Below the pieces are notes generated by a model, which was not told the origin of the DNA, did not search any database, and saw only the letters and a list, made by a program, of their open reading frames with translations. A DNA stretch of 45,535 bases from Bacillus sp. MUM 116 (GTDB taxonomy: Bacteria > Bacillota > Bacilli > Bacillales > Cytobacillaceae), in NCBI RefSeq assembly GCF_001866655.1, contig NZ_MLYR01000001.1:1-45535 (forward strand), in the 5' to 3' direction. Below, piece by piece: positions 33,806 to 41,497 of the stretch (the stretch's first letter is position 1; each line of letters starts with the position of its first letter). Made by a program: the position numbers and the translations under genes.

Positions 33806-35053
33806 TTAATATTTATTTTTTAGTGGAAAGCTCACAAATACACTAGTCCCTTCGCCCTCTTTGCTTACAACACGAATTTTTCCAGTATGTGATCGAACAA
33901 TCCAATCAGCTATCGAAAGTCCTAACCCAGATCCCTCTAAATGACGGGTCCTCGATTTATCACCACGATAGTAACGGTCAAAGATATAAGGAAGATCCCC
34001 TTTTGGTATCCCGATTCCAGTATCTGCTACCTCAACAGTAGCACGTGAATTTTTCACACCCGCCTTAATAGTAATCAAGCCGTTCTCCCCTGTATACTTA
34101 AGGGCATTGTCTAATAAAATAACAAACAGCTGTTTCAGCCTCTCTTTGTCCCCTATCATTTTGATTGGAGATATTTCATCCCTTATCTGTATATTCTTTC
34201 GACTAGCCAATGCTTTAAAATCTTTGATCACATGCTGAAGAATTTCATTCAACTGGACTGACTCTTGGATTAACTGAATCTGGTCGGTGTCGGAACGGGC
34301 TAATGTCAATAAATCAGAGGTCATTTTTGACATGTAGTGAATCTCTTGAATCGCCTGGTGAATGGTCTCGCTTTCCTGTTCAATTGTATAATCCGGATGA
34401 CGAAATAAGTGTTCAAGATTTAATTTCATAACGGAAAGGGGTGTGCGCAGTTCATGAGAAGCATCTGCCACAAATCGCTGCTGTTTTTCCCAGGACCTTT
34501 TGATGGGAATTAAAGCCTTATTAGCTAAATAGAGCCCAGCTAGGACGGCAATGAACACACTTAATAATGACCCAAAGCCAATGACCACCAATAAATGATC
34601 CAGCATTTCATTTTCACGTCTTAGATTATAGACAATTTGAATACGCCGGACAGGGTAAAATTCCTTATCCTCCGGTTCAGACATCGTGATGACGCGATAG
34701 GATTCTGCTCCAATCGCAACCGTTTGAAGGCCTTTCTTTTTCAATAATGGTGAAAAATGAGCTGCATCCTTTGCAGAGAGCGTACTCTGCGGTATCACCT
34801 GGTAAAGTTTATTTCCTTTCTTCCATAATAGATAAACTAACCGATGGTTCTCCTCACGCTCCGGACTTAGTTCCTTGCCGAGTTTTTCCCTTTCATGCTG
34901 CAAGTGGTTTCGCTTTTCTAAAATAGTTTGGTCCACCTGATGATATAAACTATAATGGGTATAAAAATAAATAATGGCCCCGAATGCATTTTGAAGGATA
35001 AAAAACACAAGTGCATTCAGGATAACGAGCCTGCGTCTAGTTTTTTTAAACAT
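33806..35053 (-). CDS. Sensor histidine kinase
   Basis: 415 residues. Membrane helices at about 10-30 and 155-180 enclose an extracytoplasmic sensor of about 120 residues with no named fold. HisKA H-box DASHELRTPLSVMK (phospho-His near residue 200), then N box DNALKYT, G1 VADTGIGIPKGDLPYIFDRY and G2 GSGLGLSIADW. Classical orthodox kinase. It starts nine bases after the OmpR-type regulator's stop, so they are a pair, co-transcribed with the flavin genes upstream. The sensed signal may relate to redox or electron acceptors (inference). Confidence 0.95.
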   Translation of the reverse strand: MFKKTRRRLVILNALVFFILQNAFGAIIYFYTHYSLYHQVDQTILEKRNHLQHEREKLGKELSPEREENHRLVYLLWKKGNKLYQVIPQSTLSAKDAAHFSPLLKKKGLQTVAIGAESYRVITMSEPEDKEFYPVRRIQIVYNLRRENEMLDHLLVVIGFGSLLSVFIAVLAGLYLANKALIPIKRSWEKQQRFVADASHELRTPLSVMKLNLEHLFRHPDYTIEQESETIHQAIQEIHYMSKMTSDLLTLARSDTDQIQLIQESVQLNEILQHVIKDFKALASRKNIQIRDEISPIKMIGDKERLKQLFVILLDNALKYTGENGLITIKAGVKNSRATVEVADTGIGIPKGDLPYIFDRYYRGDKSRTRHLEGSGLGLSIADWIVRSHTGKIRVVSKEGEGTSVFVSFPLKNKY

Positions 35054-35062
35054 TGCTCTGCC

Positions 35063-35734
35063 CTACTCCTTTAACATATACCCTACACCCCTTACGGTCC
35101 GAATTAACCGGTCCACCTCAAAAGGAGACAATTTTTTCCGTAAATAGTGGATATAAAGATCAACAATCGCCTCTGTCGTTTCACTATCTATTCCCCATAC
35201 TCGTTGATAAATTTGATCGCGGGTTAAGATTTGCTCTTTATTTTGTATAAGGTAAAAAAGCAGTTCATATTCTTTAATCGTTAACTTTAGATCTGTTTCA
35301 TTTATAAAACCCTCATGTTGGTTGGTGTCTAAGAGGATGGGGCCGTAGGTCATCTTTCCTTCAATTCCTATTTTCCCAGACCGGCGAAGCAAAGAGCGCA
35401 CTCTTGCTAAAAATTCTTCGGTTGCGAAGGGTTTGACAATGTAATCATCTGCGCCATAGTCTAGGCCTTTTACTTTATCGGCAATTTGATCCTTGGCAGT
35501 GAGAAATAATGTGGGGGTTTTATGGCCTTCATTCCGCAACTTCCGCATTACCTCATATCCATCCATCATCGGCAGCATAATATCCAGTGTGATTAAATCA
35601 TACTCACCAGTGGAAGCCATGAAATAGCCTTCTTCCCCGTTCTCAGCCTGGTCCACCTCGTAATTTTCTTCCTCTAATATTCTAGAAATAATCCTTCTTA
35701 AAGGTACATCATCTTCTACTACTAATACACGCAT
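35063..35734 (-). CDS. OmpR-family response regulator
   Basis: 223 residues. Receiver domain with acidic pocket ED at 7-8, phospho-Asp51 (LITLDIMLP), FLTAKD and a C-terminal winged helix (ILTRDQIYQRVWG, TVRGVGYML). Partner of the kinase gene that follows. The direct repeat before the operon's first gene is the expected kind of site for this family, suggesting self-regulation together with the FMN proteins. Confidence 0.96.
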   Translation of the reverse strand: MRVLVVEDDVPLRRIISRILEEENYEVDQAENGEEGYFMASTGEYDLITLDIMLPMMDGYEVMRKLRNEGHKTPTLFLTAKDQIADKVKGLDYGADDYIVKPFATEEFLARVRSLLRRSGKIGIEGKMTYGPILLDTNQHEGFINETDLKLTIKEYELLFYLIQNKEQILTRDQIYQRVWGIDSETTEAIVDLYIHYLRKKLSPFEVDRLIRTVRGVGYMLKE

Positions 35735-35786
35735 ATATATCTGCCCACTCCCTAGCTTTTATCATGTATAGTTTGTCCAGATTATT

Positions 35787-36629
35787 TCAATATTTTAATC
35801 GCGAATCAAAGATTCTAGCTGGCTTTGTTTTTGTACCTTGATTCATAGACGTTCCCTTTGAAGAAAAGCGTTTATTCCAATAATTATAAAGATTCCCAGC
35901 AAATAAGCCGATAAACAAATACGTTAGTCCTCCGAAAAGGCCATATACAATAACGCCCGCTACGGCTGCCAGCACACCGAAAATCACTTGCTGCTTATAT
36001 TTCGCCGGGGAGGTTGGCGGATCTGTAAGCATGAAAAAGGCAAAAAATAGGGCTGCATTAATAAATGGTGGACGAAGGGCATCCGCGGCATCTCCTTTAT
36101 TCATTAATCCTAGTAAAAGCAGTAACAGAAAAAATGTTCCTAAAAAAGAAAATACCTGCGGGAATTTATTGACCCGTTCTGTTACCAAATACCCACCAAT
36201 CAAGAGAAATACAATAGTCCAGACGGGAAGGTCCCCGAAAGCTCCCCACCAGCTTTGGCCGGTTTGAAAAATAAAAATGGATAGCAGTAATCCGAATGCC
36301 GCTGGATTAACGACTGGTTTCTTCTTATAAACTAATAGATGCTTTGACAAGATGGCAAGAACAGCCGTTCCGGCCACAACCATCCAAGTCGTTGTAAAAC
36401 TTAAGATAAGTGAAATGATTAGAGCTGTTATCACGGTACTGTCCTTGCTGCTTCTTCTATCCAAAACCCTGCATAAGATATACTCTACAATGAACGATGC
36501 TCCAATTGCGACGATACTGTTTTCAATGCCCTGTATACTTTTAGACCCAATGGATGCGATAATAAGATAAAAGACCATGGCAGTCGTGACATAGCCCTTT
36601 GGTGTTTTGAGCCACTTTTTCCCTGACAC
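35787..36629 (-). CDS. Short RnfD/NqrB-like membrane protein
   Basis: 280 residues with about eight to nine membrane helices. The conserved NPAAFGLLLSIF block and LTDPPTSPAKYKQQVIFGVLA match the RnfD/NqrB/NqrE-like electron-transport family. The S/T-G-A-T covalent-FMN motif found in full-length RnfD is not seen, and the protein is shorter than typical RnfD (about 310-350). It directly follows the ApbE stop with no gap and precedes the regulator by 52 bases. Probably carries electrons across or along the membrane to the FMN-binding partner. Confidence 0.88.
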   Translation of the reverse strand: MSGKKWLKTPKGYVTTAMVFYLIIASIGSKSIQGIENSIVAIGASFIVEYILCRVLDRRSSKDSTVITALIISLILSFTTTWMVVAGTAVLAILSKHLLVYKKKPVVNPAAFGLLLSIFIFQTGQSWWGAFGDLPVWTIVFLLIGGYLVTERVNKFPQVFSFLGTFFLLLLLLGLMNKGDAADALRPPFINAALFFAFFMLTDPPTSPAKYKQQVIFGVLAAVAGVIVYGLFGGLTYLFIGLFAGNLYNYWNKRFSSKGTSMNQGTKTKPARIFDSRLKY

Positions 36630-37511
36630 TTAAATCCCTCCAACTTTATTAATCTCTAATTCTGATGTGATCAGCAGCCCTTTTAGAGCAAGCTGTTCGA
36701 TTAACTGTTTCCCTTTTTTTACTCCAAGTAAGAATACAGCAGTTGAAAAAGCATCTGCCATCATCGCAAACGGTGCGATGACACTGCAGCTAATCCATTC
36801 ATTCGGGGAGCATTTTGTTATCGGATTTACCAAATGATGCAAATCTGATTTGGATGGATTCCTTCGTTCATAGCTGCCAGATGTACAGATTGCTTCGTTT
36901 GATATTTCAATGGTTTCAATAATGGAATCTTTTTGATACGGATGCTGGATTCCGATTTTCCAGGCTTCTCCGTTCTCACCCACACCGGATGCAAACAAAT
37001 CGCCCCCGGCATTAATGACGAATCCTGTGAATTCCTTTAATTCATTGGCAGCCAGGTCAATGGCAAACCCTTTTGCAACAGCGCCCAGGTCAATGACCAA
37101 TGGCTTTTTTAAAGTTACTGTATGATTGAACGCATCCAGTTCGATATCATGATAAGAAACGGAATCGGCCGATTTACTATTCATCATCTGTCCAGAAATA
37201 TAGTGGCGATTAAAACCATTCAGTTCCATCACCTTTCCTAAAGTTGGATCAAATAGACCCTTTGTTAATTTTGCCATTTCAATCGCAATAAAAAGCGGCT
37301 CAAATAGAAAAGGACTTATCTTCACAGGTACGCCGACACTCTGACAAACCTGCATCAGCTCACTCGAAGGGGTGAAACGGCTGCAAGCTTGTTCTACATG
37401 CTGAAATGCCTTAAAGGCACGGTCTATTTTTGCTTCAGTCTCTCTCTTCGATTTCGTGGAAACGACTTGTATGTCAACAAAGGTATCCATGTACAATTTC
37501 GTCTTTTTCAT
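36630..37511 (-). CDS. apbE: FAD:protein FMN transferase
   Basis: 293 residues. Motifs of the family: DTFVDIQVVSTKS start, DLGAVAKGFAID, NAGGDLFASG, HLVNPIT and the C-terminal ADAFSTAVFLLG with its magnesium-binding Asp. The enzyme moves FMN from FAD onto Thr of target proteins with an S/T-G-A-T motif. No signal or lipobox is visible. The next gene upstream encodes a protein with such a target, so substrate and enzyme are neighbours. Three bases separate it from that gene. Confidence 0.95.
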   Translation of the reverse strand: MKKTKLYMDTFVDIQVVSTKSKRETEAKIDRAFKAFQHVEQACSRFTPSSELMQVCQSVGVPVKISPFLFEPLFIAIEMAKLTKGLFDPTLGKVMELNGFNRHYISGQMMNSKSADSVSYHDIELDAFNHTVTLKKPLVIDLGAVAKGFAIDLAANELKEFTGFVINAGGDLFASGVGENGEAWKIGIQHPYQKDSIIETIEISNEAICTSGSYERRNPSKSDLHHLVNPITKCSPNEWISCSVIAPFAMMADAFSTAVFLLGVKKGKQLIEQLALKGLLITSELEINKVGGI

Positions 37512-37514
37512 ATA

Positions 37515-37991
37515 TTAACCTACTTGGTTATGGGCTTGAGAAAGTGCATCCGCCACAGCATCTTCAAAAGCCTGTGTACTATAAGTTGCCCCAGAAACAT
37601 TCTGCACTTGTGCACTTTGTTTTTGCACTACTTCATCAGGCAGACCTACGATGTCGCTTTCTGAATAATGCATGGCAAAATGGCTGATATCCACGTTGGT
37701 AATTTTGTCATTCTTGATCGTGACTGCTACATTAATAAATCCACGGCGATTCATCCCTGTACCCGTAAACGTCCCATTTTTATAGAATCTGTTAATTGGC
37801 TTGCTCTTTTGTCCGCTGACCTTTTCTTTAGATTGATTTATTGAAATATGCTTAGCTTGAACATTGGCTGCAATATGGTGTAATGGCTGATCAACAGAAG
37901 ACTGTGACTCTGTAGTAACAAACCCCGCAGCATACACTGCTGCAACAGCTGTTGAACAAAGGACGACCCACTTCTTATCCATTTTCTTCAT
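37515..37991 (-). CDS. FMN-binding membrane-anchored protein
   Basis: 158 residues. An N-terminal hydrophobic segment (about 8-24) is a membrane anchor or uncleaved signal. The FMN_bind domain (about 70-158) contains NVSGATYSTQAF with Thr136 as the likely flavinylation site. Homologous to the flavin domains of RnfG/NqrC and of extracellular electron-transfer proteins. First gene of the operon, start ATG after GGGAGGTTTTTAAG. The outward-facing FMN domain is probably loaded by the adjacent ApbE (inference on export order). Confidence 0.9.
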   Translation of the reverse strand: MKKMDKKWVVLCSTAVAAVYAAGFVTTESQSSVDQPLHHIAANVQAKHISINQSKEKVSGQKSKPINRFYKNGTFTGTGMNRRGFINVAVTIKNDKITNVDISHFAMHYSESDIVGLPDEVVQKQSAQVQNVSGATYSTQAFEDAVADALSQAHNQVG

Positions 37992-38029
37992 CTTAAAAAC
38001 CTCCCTACTAAATTCCTCTATTCTCGGAC

Positions 38030-38063
38030 AGTATAGATAGCCAATCTTAGAATTTTCTTAGAA
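38030..38063 (-). promoter_or_regulatory. Promoter with direct-repeat operator of the flavin operon
   Basis: Minus strand: two copies of TTCTAAGA with starts 11 bases apart (38045-38052 and 38056-38063), then a -10-like TATACT at 38030-38035. Eleven-base direct repeats overlapping the -35 region are typical activator sites of OmpR-family regulators, which the operon itself encodes. Confidence 0.65.
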
Positions 38064-38074
38064 TCTATTTATTA

Positions 38075-38119
38075 TCGACAAAATTCAGGTGGTGACAGGC
38101 ACCTCCCGAATTTTGTCGA
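38075..38119. repeat. REP-like hairpin, copy C
   Basis: Ends TCGACAAAATTC and GAATTTTGTCGA, core GGTGGTGACAGGCACCTCC. Lies between the divergent flavin operon and lysine riboswitch, just upstream of the flavin operon promoter. Confidence 0.75.
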
Positions 38120-38145
38120 TACAGTTTCCTCCTAAAATAGCTTGA

Positions 38146-38174
38146 TTGAGAAGGAAAATTCTGATATATTTATA
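38146..38174 (+). promoter_or_regulatory. Promoter of the lysine riboswitch-dapA unit
   Basis: TTGAGA (38146-38151), 17 bases, TTTATA (38169-38174); about 30 bases upstream of the riboswitch. Confidence 0.5.
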
Positions 38175-38204
38175 GGTAATAAAATATTTTCTTACTTCAA
38201 ACCT

Positions 38205-38390
38205 TTTGAAGTGAGGATAGAGGCGCAAAGACCATTAGTACACAGTTGGAGGATAATGAGGTCCTGGGATAATTGTGGAAAGGGGAATTTGCCGAAGCTT
38301 TTAAGAATCTCATTTGTCTTAGGGCTGGTTCTGCTATTGAATAAATACAGAACTGTCATATAGGGAACTATATGGAGGGCTATCTTACGC
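38205..38390 (+). ncRNA. Lysine riboswitch (L box)
   Basis: Conserved L-box blocks occur in order: GTGAGGATAGAGGCGC, AGACCATTAGTA, GGGGAATTTGCCGAAGC, GGGCTGGTTCTGC, ACTGTCATA and the closing GGAGGGCTATCTT. A terminator follows at 38422 and then dapA, so lysine binding should stop transcription of dapA. The open frame through the region is incidental. Confidence 0.95.
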
Positions 38391-38421
38391 ACGGGAACTT
38401 GATTTTGTTTATGTTTCTATT

Positions 38422-38452
38422 GCAGCAGCGAGGCCTTCGTTGCTGCTTTTTT
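38422..38452 (+). terminator. Riboswitch-controlled terminator
   Basis: GCAGCAGCGA / TCGTTGCTGC stem with six T, between the L box and dapA. Confidence 0.85.
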
Positions 38453-38518
38453 GCGTTGACTTGGAATGTCCTTAGCCACCTCTAATTTATCAAAAAATAA
38501 TTTAAAGGGTGAGGAAAA

Positions 38519-39391
38519 ATGAATTTTGGCCAAGTTTTAACCGCTATGGTTACACCGTTTGATCAAAATGGTGATGTTGATTTTAATGCGACGAGAACGT
38601 TAGTAAATTATTTAATTGAGAATGGCACAGATGGATTGGTAGTCGTTGGTACAACAGGAGAATCTCCTACCTTATCAACAGAGGAAAAGGTAGAATTTTT
38701 TAAATTTGTTGTAGATGTTGTAGGTGGTAGAATTCCGGTCATTGCCGGAACAGGTTCGAATAATACCAGGGCTTCGATCAGTTTAACAAAACAGGCTGAA
38801 GCAGCTGGTGTAGATGGAATTATGCTTGTAGCTCCATATTACAACAAGCCGTCACAAGAAGGTATGTATCAGCACTTTAAGACAATCGCTGAGTCCACAT
38901 CATTACCAGTTATGCTTTATAATATCCCTGGGCGCAGCGTGGTGAACATGTCCGTTGAGACAATTGTCCGCCTCTCCCAGATTCCAAATATTGTAGCGAT
39001 TAAAGAAGCAAGCGGCAATTTAGATGCCATGGCAGAAGTCATCAACCAAACACCAAGCGATTTCACTTTATACAGCGGTGATGATGGTTTAACAATTCCG
39101 GTCTTGGCCATCGGTGGTGCAGGAATTGTTTCCGTTGCCTCCCATATCATTGGAAATGAAATGCAAGAAATGATCAATCTCTTCAAAAACGGCAATGTCC
39201 AAGAAGCGGCTGCAGCCCATCGCAAACTGCTTCCAATCATGAAAGCACTATTTGCTGCACCAAACCCATCACCGGTGAAAGCAGCTTTAAACCTTAAAGG
39301 AATCAACGTCGGCGGCGTCCGCCTTCCAATGATTCCACTAACCGAAGAAGAAACAAGCGCACTACAAAGTGTTCTGCAACAGCTTGTATAA
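38519..39391 (+). CDS. dapA: 4-hydroxy-tetrahydrodipicolinate synthase
   Basis: 290 residues. Class I aldolase barrel: VVGTTGESPTLS loop, catalytic Tyr in LYNIPGRS (near 133), Schiff-base lysine in AIKEASGN (near 161), GDD then GGAGIVSVASH. Condenses pyruvate with aspartate semialdehyde, the first committed step to dipicolinate/diaminopimelate and lysine. A lysine riboswitch and its terminator precede it. It stands alone, without asd or dapG, so it may be a second, lysine-tuned copy. AAAGGGTGAGGAAA precedes the ATG. Confidence 0.97.
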   Translation: MNFGQVLTAMVTPFDQNGDVDFNATRTLVNYLIENGTDGLVVVGTTGESPTLSTEEKVEFFKFVVDVVGGRIPVIAGTGSNNTRASISLTKQAEAAGVDGIMLVAPYYNKPSQEGMYQHFKTIAESTSLPVMLYNIPGRSVVNMSVETIVRLSQIPNIVAIKEASGNLDAMAEVINQTPSDFTLYSGDDGLTIPVLAIGGAGIVSVASHIIGNEMQEMINLFKNGNVQEAAAAHRKLLPIMKALFAAPNPSPVKAALNLKGINVGGVRLPMIPLTEEETSALQSVLQQLV

Positions 39392-39395
39392 TCGT

Positions 39396-39528
39396 AAGAA
39401 AAGCGCAAGCGCCTTGATCAGCCTCAGGCATAGCGTAAGACGAGCCGACGAGAAGGTTGCTCTTTAACCTTCTTGGCGGATCGGCTTACGACCTCGAGGG
39501 GCGTGGCTGCTTGCGCTAGACAATTCTC
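39396..39528. repeat. GAAAAGCG...GACAATTCTC dispersed repeat, copy 2
   Basis: Same ends as copy 1 (AAGAAAAGCGCAAGCGCC start; GCTTGCGCTAGACAATTCTC end) but a different middle stem (GAGAAGGTTGC against GCTCTTTAACCTTCT and others). It follows the dapA stop by five bases. Confidence 0.7.
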
Positions 39529-39556
39529 GAAGTCAAAAACTTCTTTCTTATCTATT

Positions 39557-39730
39557 AAAAAGGCTCTTTTCGTAAACTTTGTTGCTTTTGGACCTTAATA
39601 AGGGTCATTTACTAAGTTTCTAGGCAATTTTCGCAAATGTTCTTACGAAAAGTTGCCACGAAGCATTTAGTTATACGGGTTGATGAACTTATACGAAAAA
39701 CAAGAATCTATGCGAAAATAGCCATTAAAA
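39557..39730. repeat. MITE-like 174-bp element, copy 1
   Basis: Starts AAAAAGGCTCTTTTCGTA and ends TATGCGAAAATAGCCATTAAAA; the ends are imperfect inverted repeats (GGCTCTTTTCG against GGCTATTTTCG). About 90% identical by eye to copy 2 at 45359. Contains no ORF, only internal CGAAAA motifs. Flanked on both sides by TTAAAA. Confidence 0.7.
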
Positions 39731-39772
39731 AAGAGAGGCACCTCCCAAAATAGGGATGGTGCCTCTCTTTTT
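39728..39772. terminator. Strong bidirectional terminator
   Basis: AAAAAGAGAGGCACC / GGTGCCTCTCTTTTT with an inner TCCC/GGGA pair; past the sirB stop on the minus strand. Confidence 0.85.
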
Positions 39773-39788
39773 GTATTGCCTGAGCTTT

Positions 39789-39833
39789 TCGACAAAATTC
39801 GGGAAGTGCCGGTCACTTACCGAATTTCGTCGA
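39789..39833. repeat. REP-like hairpin, copy D
   Basis: TCGACAAAATTCGG and CCGAATTTCGTCGA ends with core GAAGTGCCGGTCACTTA. It overlaps the last 17 bases and stop codon of sirB. Confidence 0.7.
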
Positions 39834-40542
39834 ATCCCTCGACAACAATATCTTCAATTACACGATGCCGGCTTAGTTGGCCGGTACAGATAATTTCTCG
39901 TTCATTTTGTTTCTTCCTGACCATTTGGTTTACTTCAGCAAGCAAGAGACCGGAGAACAGCAGATAGGGGATAACAATCACACGCCCAGCGCTATTCTCC
40001 ATAGCCGCTTCAAATCCTTCTGGCAATCTTGGTTCAGCTGCCGCTAAGTAGCAAACGGACACATGATTGGTTTGAAGCCGCTCTTTTATTCCACTGGCAA
40101 TCATGGTAAACGCAGTATGAATGCTTGGGTCACTACTGCCCCTGCCGACAATTAACACTGCGTCCTGTGGAGTGACCTTCCCTGTCGCCTCTCTAACAAG
40201 TTCAGCAATCGCATTAAGAATTTCATCCTGCACACCAAACGGATTCCTAACATTCACACGGACCTCTGGATACTGTTCGCTTAATGCAGATAACACATTC
40301 GGAATATCTTCCTTAATATGGCCGGCAGCCAAAAGGAAAATCGGCACAACCGTCATTTCCGTTGCCCCTCTTTCCACACACCTCCGAAAACCTTCCTCGA
40401 TGGAAGGCTCCGTCAATTCCAGGAAACTGACTTCCTGAATCGAAGTATCGACCCGTTCTATTACTCTATTCAGGAAGGACTTTACCTCTTCAGCCCCTTT
40501 TTTGGATCTTGTCCCATGGCCAATATAAAGAATCGCTTTCAT
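39817..40542 (-). CDS. sirB: Sirohydrochlorin ferrochelatase
   Basis: 241 residues. CbiX/SirB family: GHGTRSKKGAEEV start, VVPIFLLAAGHIKEDIPN with the chelating His, and a second half with GRGSSDPSIHT. It inserts iron into sirohydrochlorin to make siroheme for sulfite reductase. B. subtilis SirB (YlnE) is about 260 residues. The last residues, GFDEIR then stop, are read from a REP-like hairpin, so the native C-terminus may have been cut or replaced. Last gene of the sulfate operon; no sirC follows. Confidence 0.92.
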   Translation of the reverse strand: MKAILYIGHGTRSKKGAEEVKSFLNRVIERVDTSIQEVSFLELTEPSIEEGFRRCVERGATEMTVVPIFLLAAGHIKEDIPNVLSALSEQYPEVRVNVRNPFGVQDEILNAIAELVREATGKVTPQDAVLIVGRGSSDPSIHTAFTMIASGIKERLQTNHVSVCYLAAAEPRLPEGFEAAMENSAGRVIVIPYLLFSGLLLAEVNQMVRKKQNEREIICTGQLSRHRVIEDIVVEGFDEIR

Positions 40543-40561
40543 GCTGACTGCTCCTTTTTGA

Positions 40562-41341
40562 TTACCCTTGAACCACCGGTAAATGAGGCATGATTTCCTC
40601 TTCGAACCAGTTCAGTTTATCATGTAAACGGACAACCTCGCCAATCACAATCATGCTGGGATTAGCAATTTTTGCTTCCTTAACACGAGCTTCAATGGTC
40701 TCAAGGGTTCCAACCACTGTTCTTTGGTCACTTAATGTTCCCCAATGAACAAGGGCAATTGGTGTATCCGCGGATTTCCCGTTCTCCATCAACTGTTTAA
40801 CAATTGTAGGCAGATGGGATACTCCCATATAAACGCAAATCGTATCAACTGCTTTGGCTAAATGGGCCCACTGATGCTCAGCTTCTTTATCGCCTGCGGC
40901 TTGGTGTCCGGTAATAAAAGCAAAGCTTTTACTTAATGTACGATGAGTTACGGGGATCCCTGCATAAGCGGAAGCTGCGATTCCGGATGTAATTCCCGGA
41001 ACCACTTCAAACGGTACATGATGTTTCACGCACTCCTCAGCTTCTTCTCCACCACGTCCAAAAACGAAAGGGTCTCCTCCCTTTAAGCGGACAACTGTAT
41101 AGCCCTTTTTGGCATATTTCACCAAAAAGTGATTAATCGTTTCCTGTTTCATTGTGTGATAATGCGGGAGTTTTCCGCAGTAAACCAGCTGCGCATCTGC
41201 TTTTGCAAGTTGAAGGAGCTCTGGATTTACTAACCGGTCATACAAAATCACATCAGCCTGCTGCAGGCAGCGTAATCCTTTTACTGTAATTAGATCTGGA
41301 TCACCAGGACCCGCACCAACTAAATAGACTTTGCCAACCAT
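40562..41341 (-). CDS. sumT: Uroporphyrinogen-III C-methyltransferase
   Basis: 259 residues from the ATG at 41341; two ATG-like alternatives lie upstream to 41353. The SUMT signature VYLVGAGPGDPDLITVKG, then RLKGGDPFVFGRGGEE and VPGITSGIAASAYAGIPVTH. It methylates uroporphyrinogen III at C2 and C7 using SAM to give precorrin-2. Standalone form, as in B. subtilis YlnD, without fused CysG or HemD domains. Gap of 19 bases to sirB. Confidence 0.95.
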   Translation of the reverse strand: MVGKVYLVGAGPGDPDLITVKGLRCLQQADVILYDRLVNPELLQLAKADAQLVYCGKLPHYHTMKQETINHFLVKYAKKGYTVVRLKGGDPFVFGRGGEEAEECVKHHVPFEVVPGITSGIAASAYAGIPVTHRTLSKSFAFITGHQAAGDKEAEHQWAHLAKAVDTICVYMGVSHLPTIVKQLMENGKSADTPIALVHWGTLSDQRTVVGTLETIEARVKEAKIANPSMIVIGEVVRLHDKLNWFEEEIMPHLPVVQG

Positions 41342-41395
41342 GAAATCCAACATCCTTTCCCTATCCCTATTGTGTAAAACTTGCTGTAATTGATG

Positions 41396-41468
41396 ATTCG
41401 CTGATAAAACCTTAAAATTCGCCGATAAATGGCTCAGATTCGCTGATAAACTCTTAGAATCCGCTAGA
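41396..41468. repeat. 21-bp-period tandem repeat, four units
   Basis: Units begin at 41396, 41417, 41438 and 41459 with core ATTCGCTGATAAA or ATTCGCCGATAAA (last one degenerate, ATCCGCTAGAA). Same core and period as at 5029-5082. Lies in the gap between cysC and sumT. Confidence 0.75.
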
Positions 41469-41497
41469 AGGATGTAAATTTACACCCTAACTCACCA

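Noticed and set aside
38142..38363. 73-codon plus-strand open frame
   Set aside because: It overlies the lysine riboswitch; conserved RNA blocks explain the sequence and there is no ribosome-binding site.
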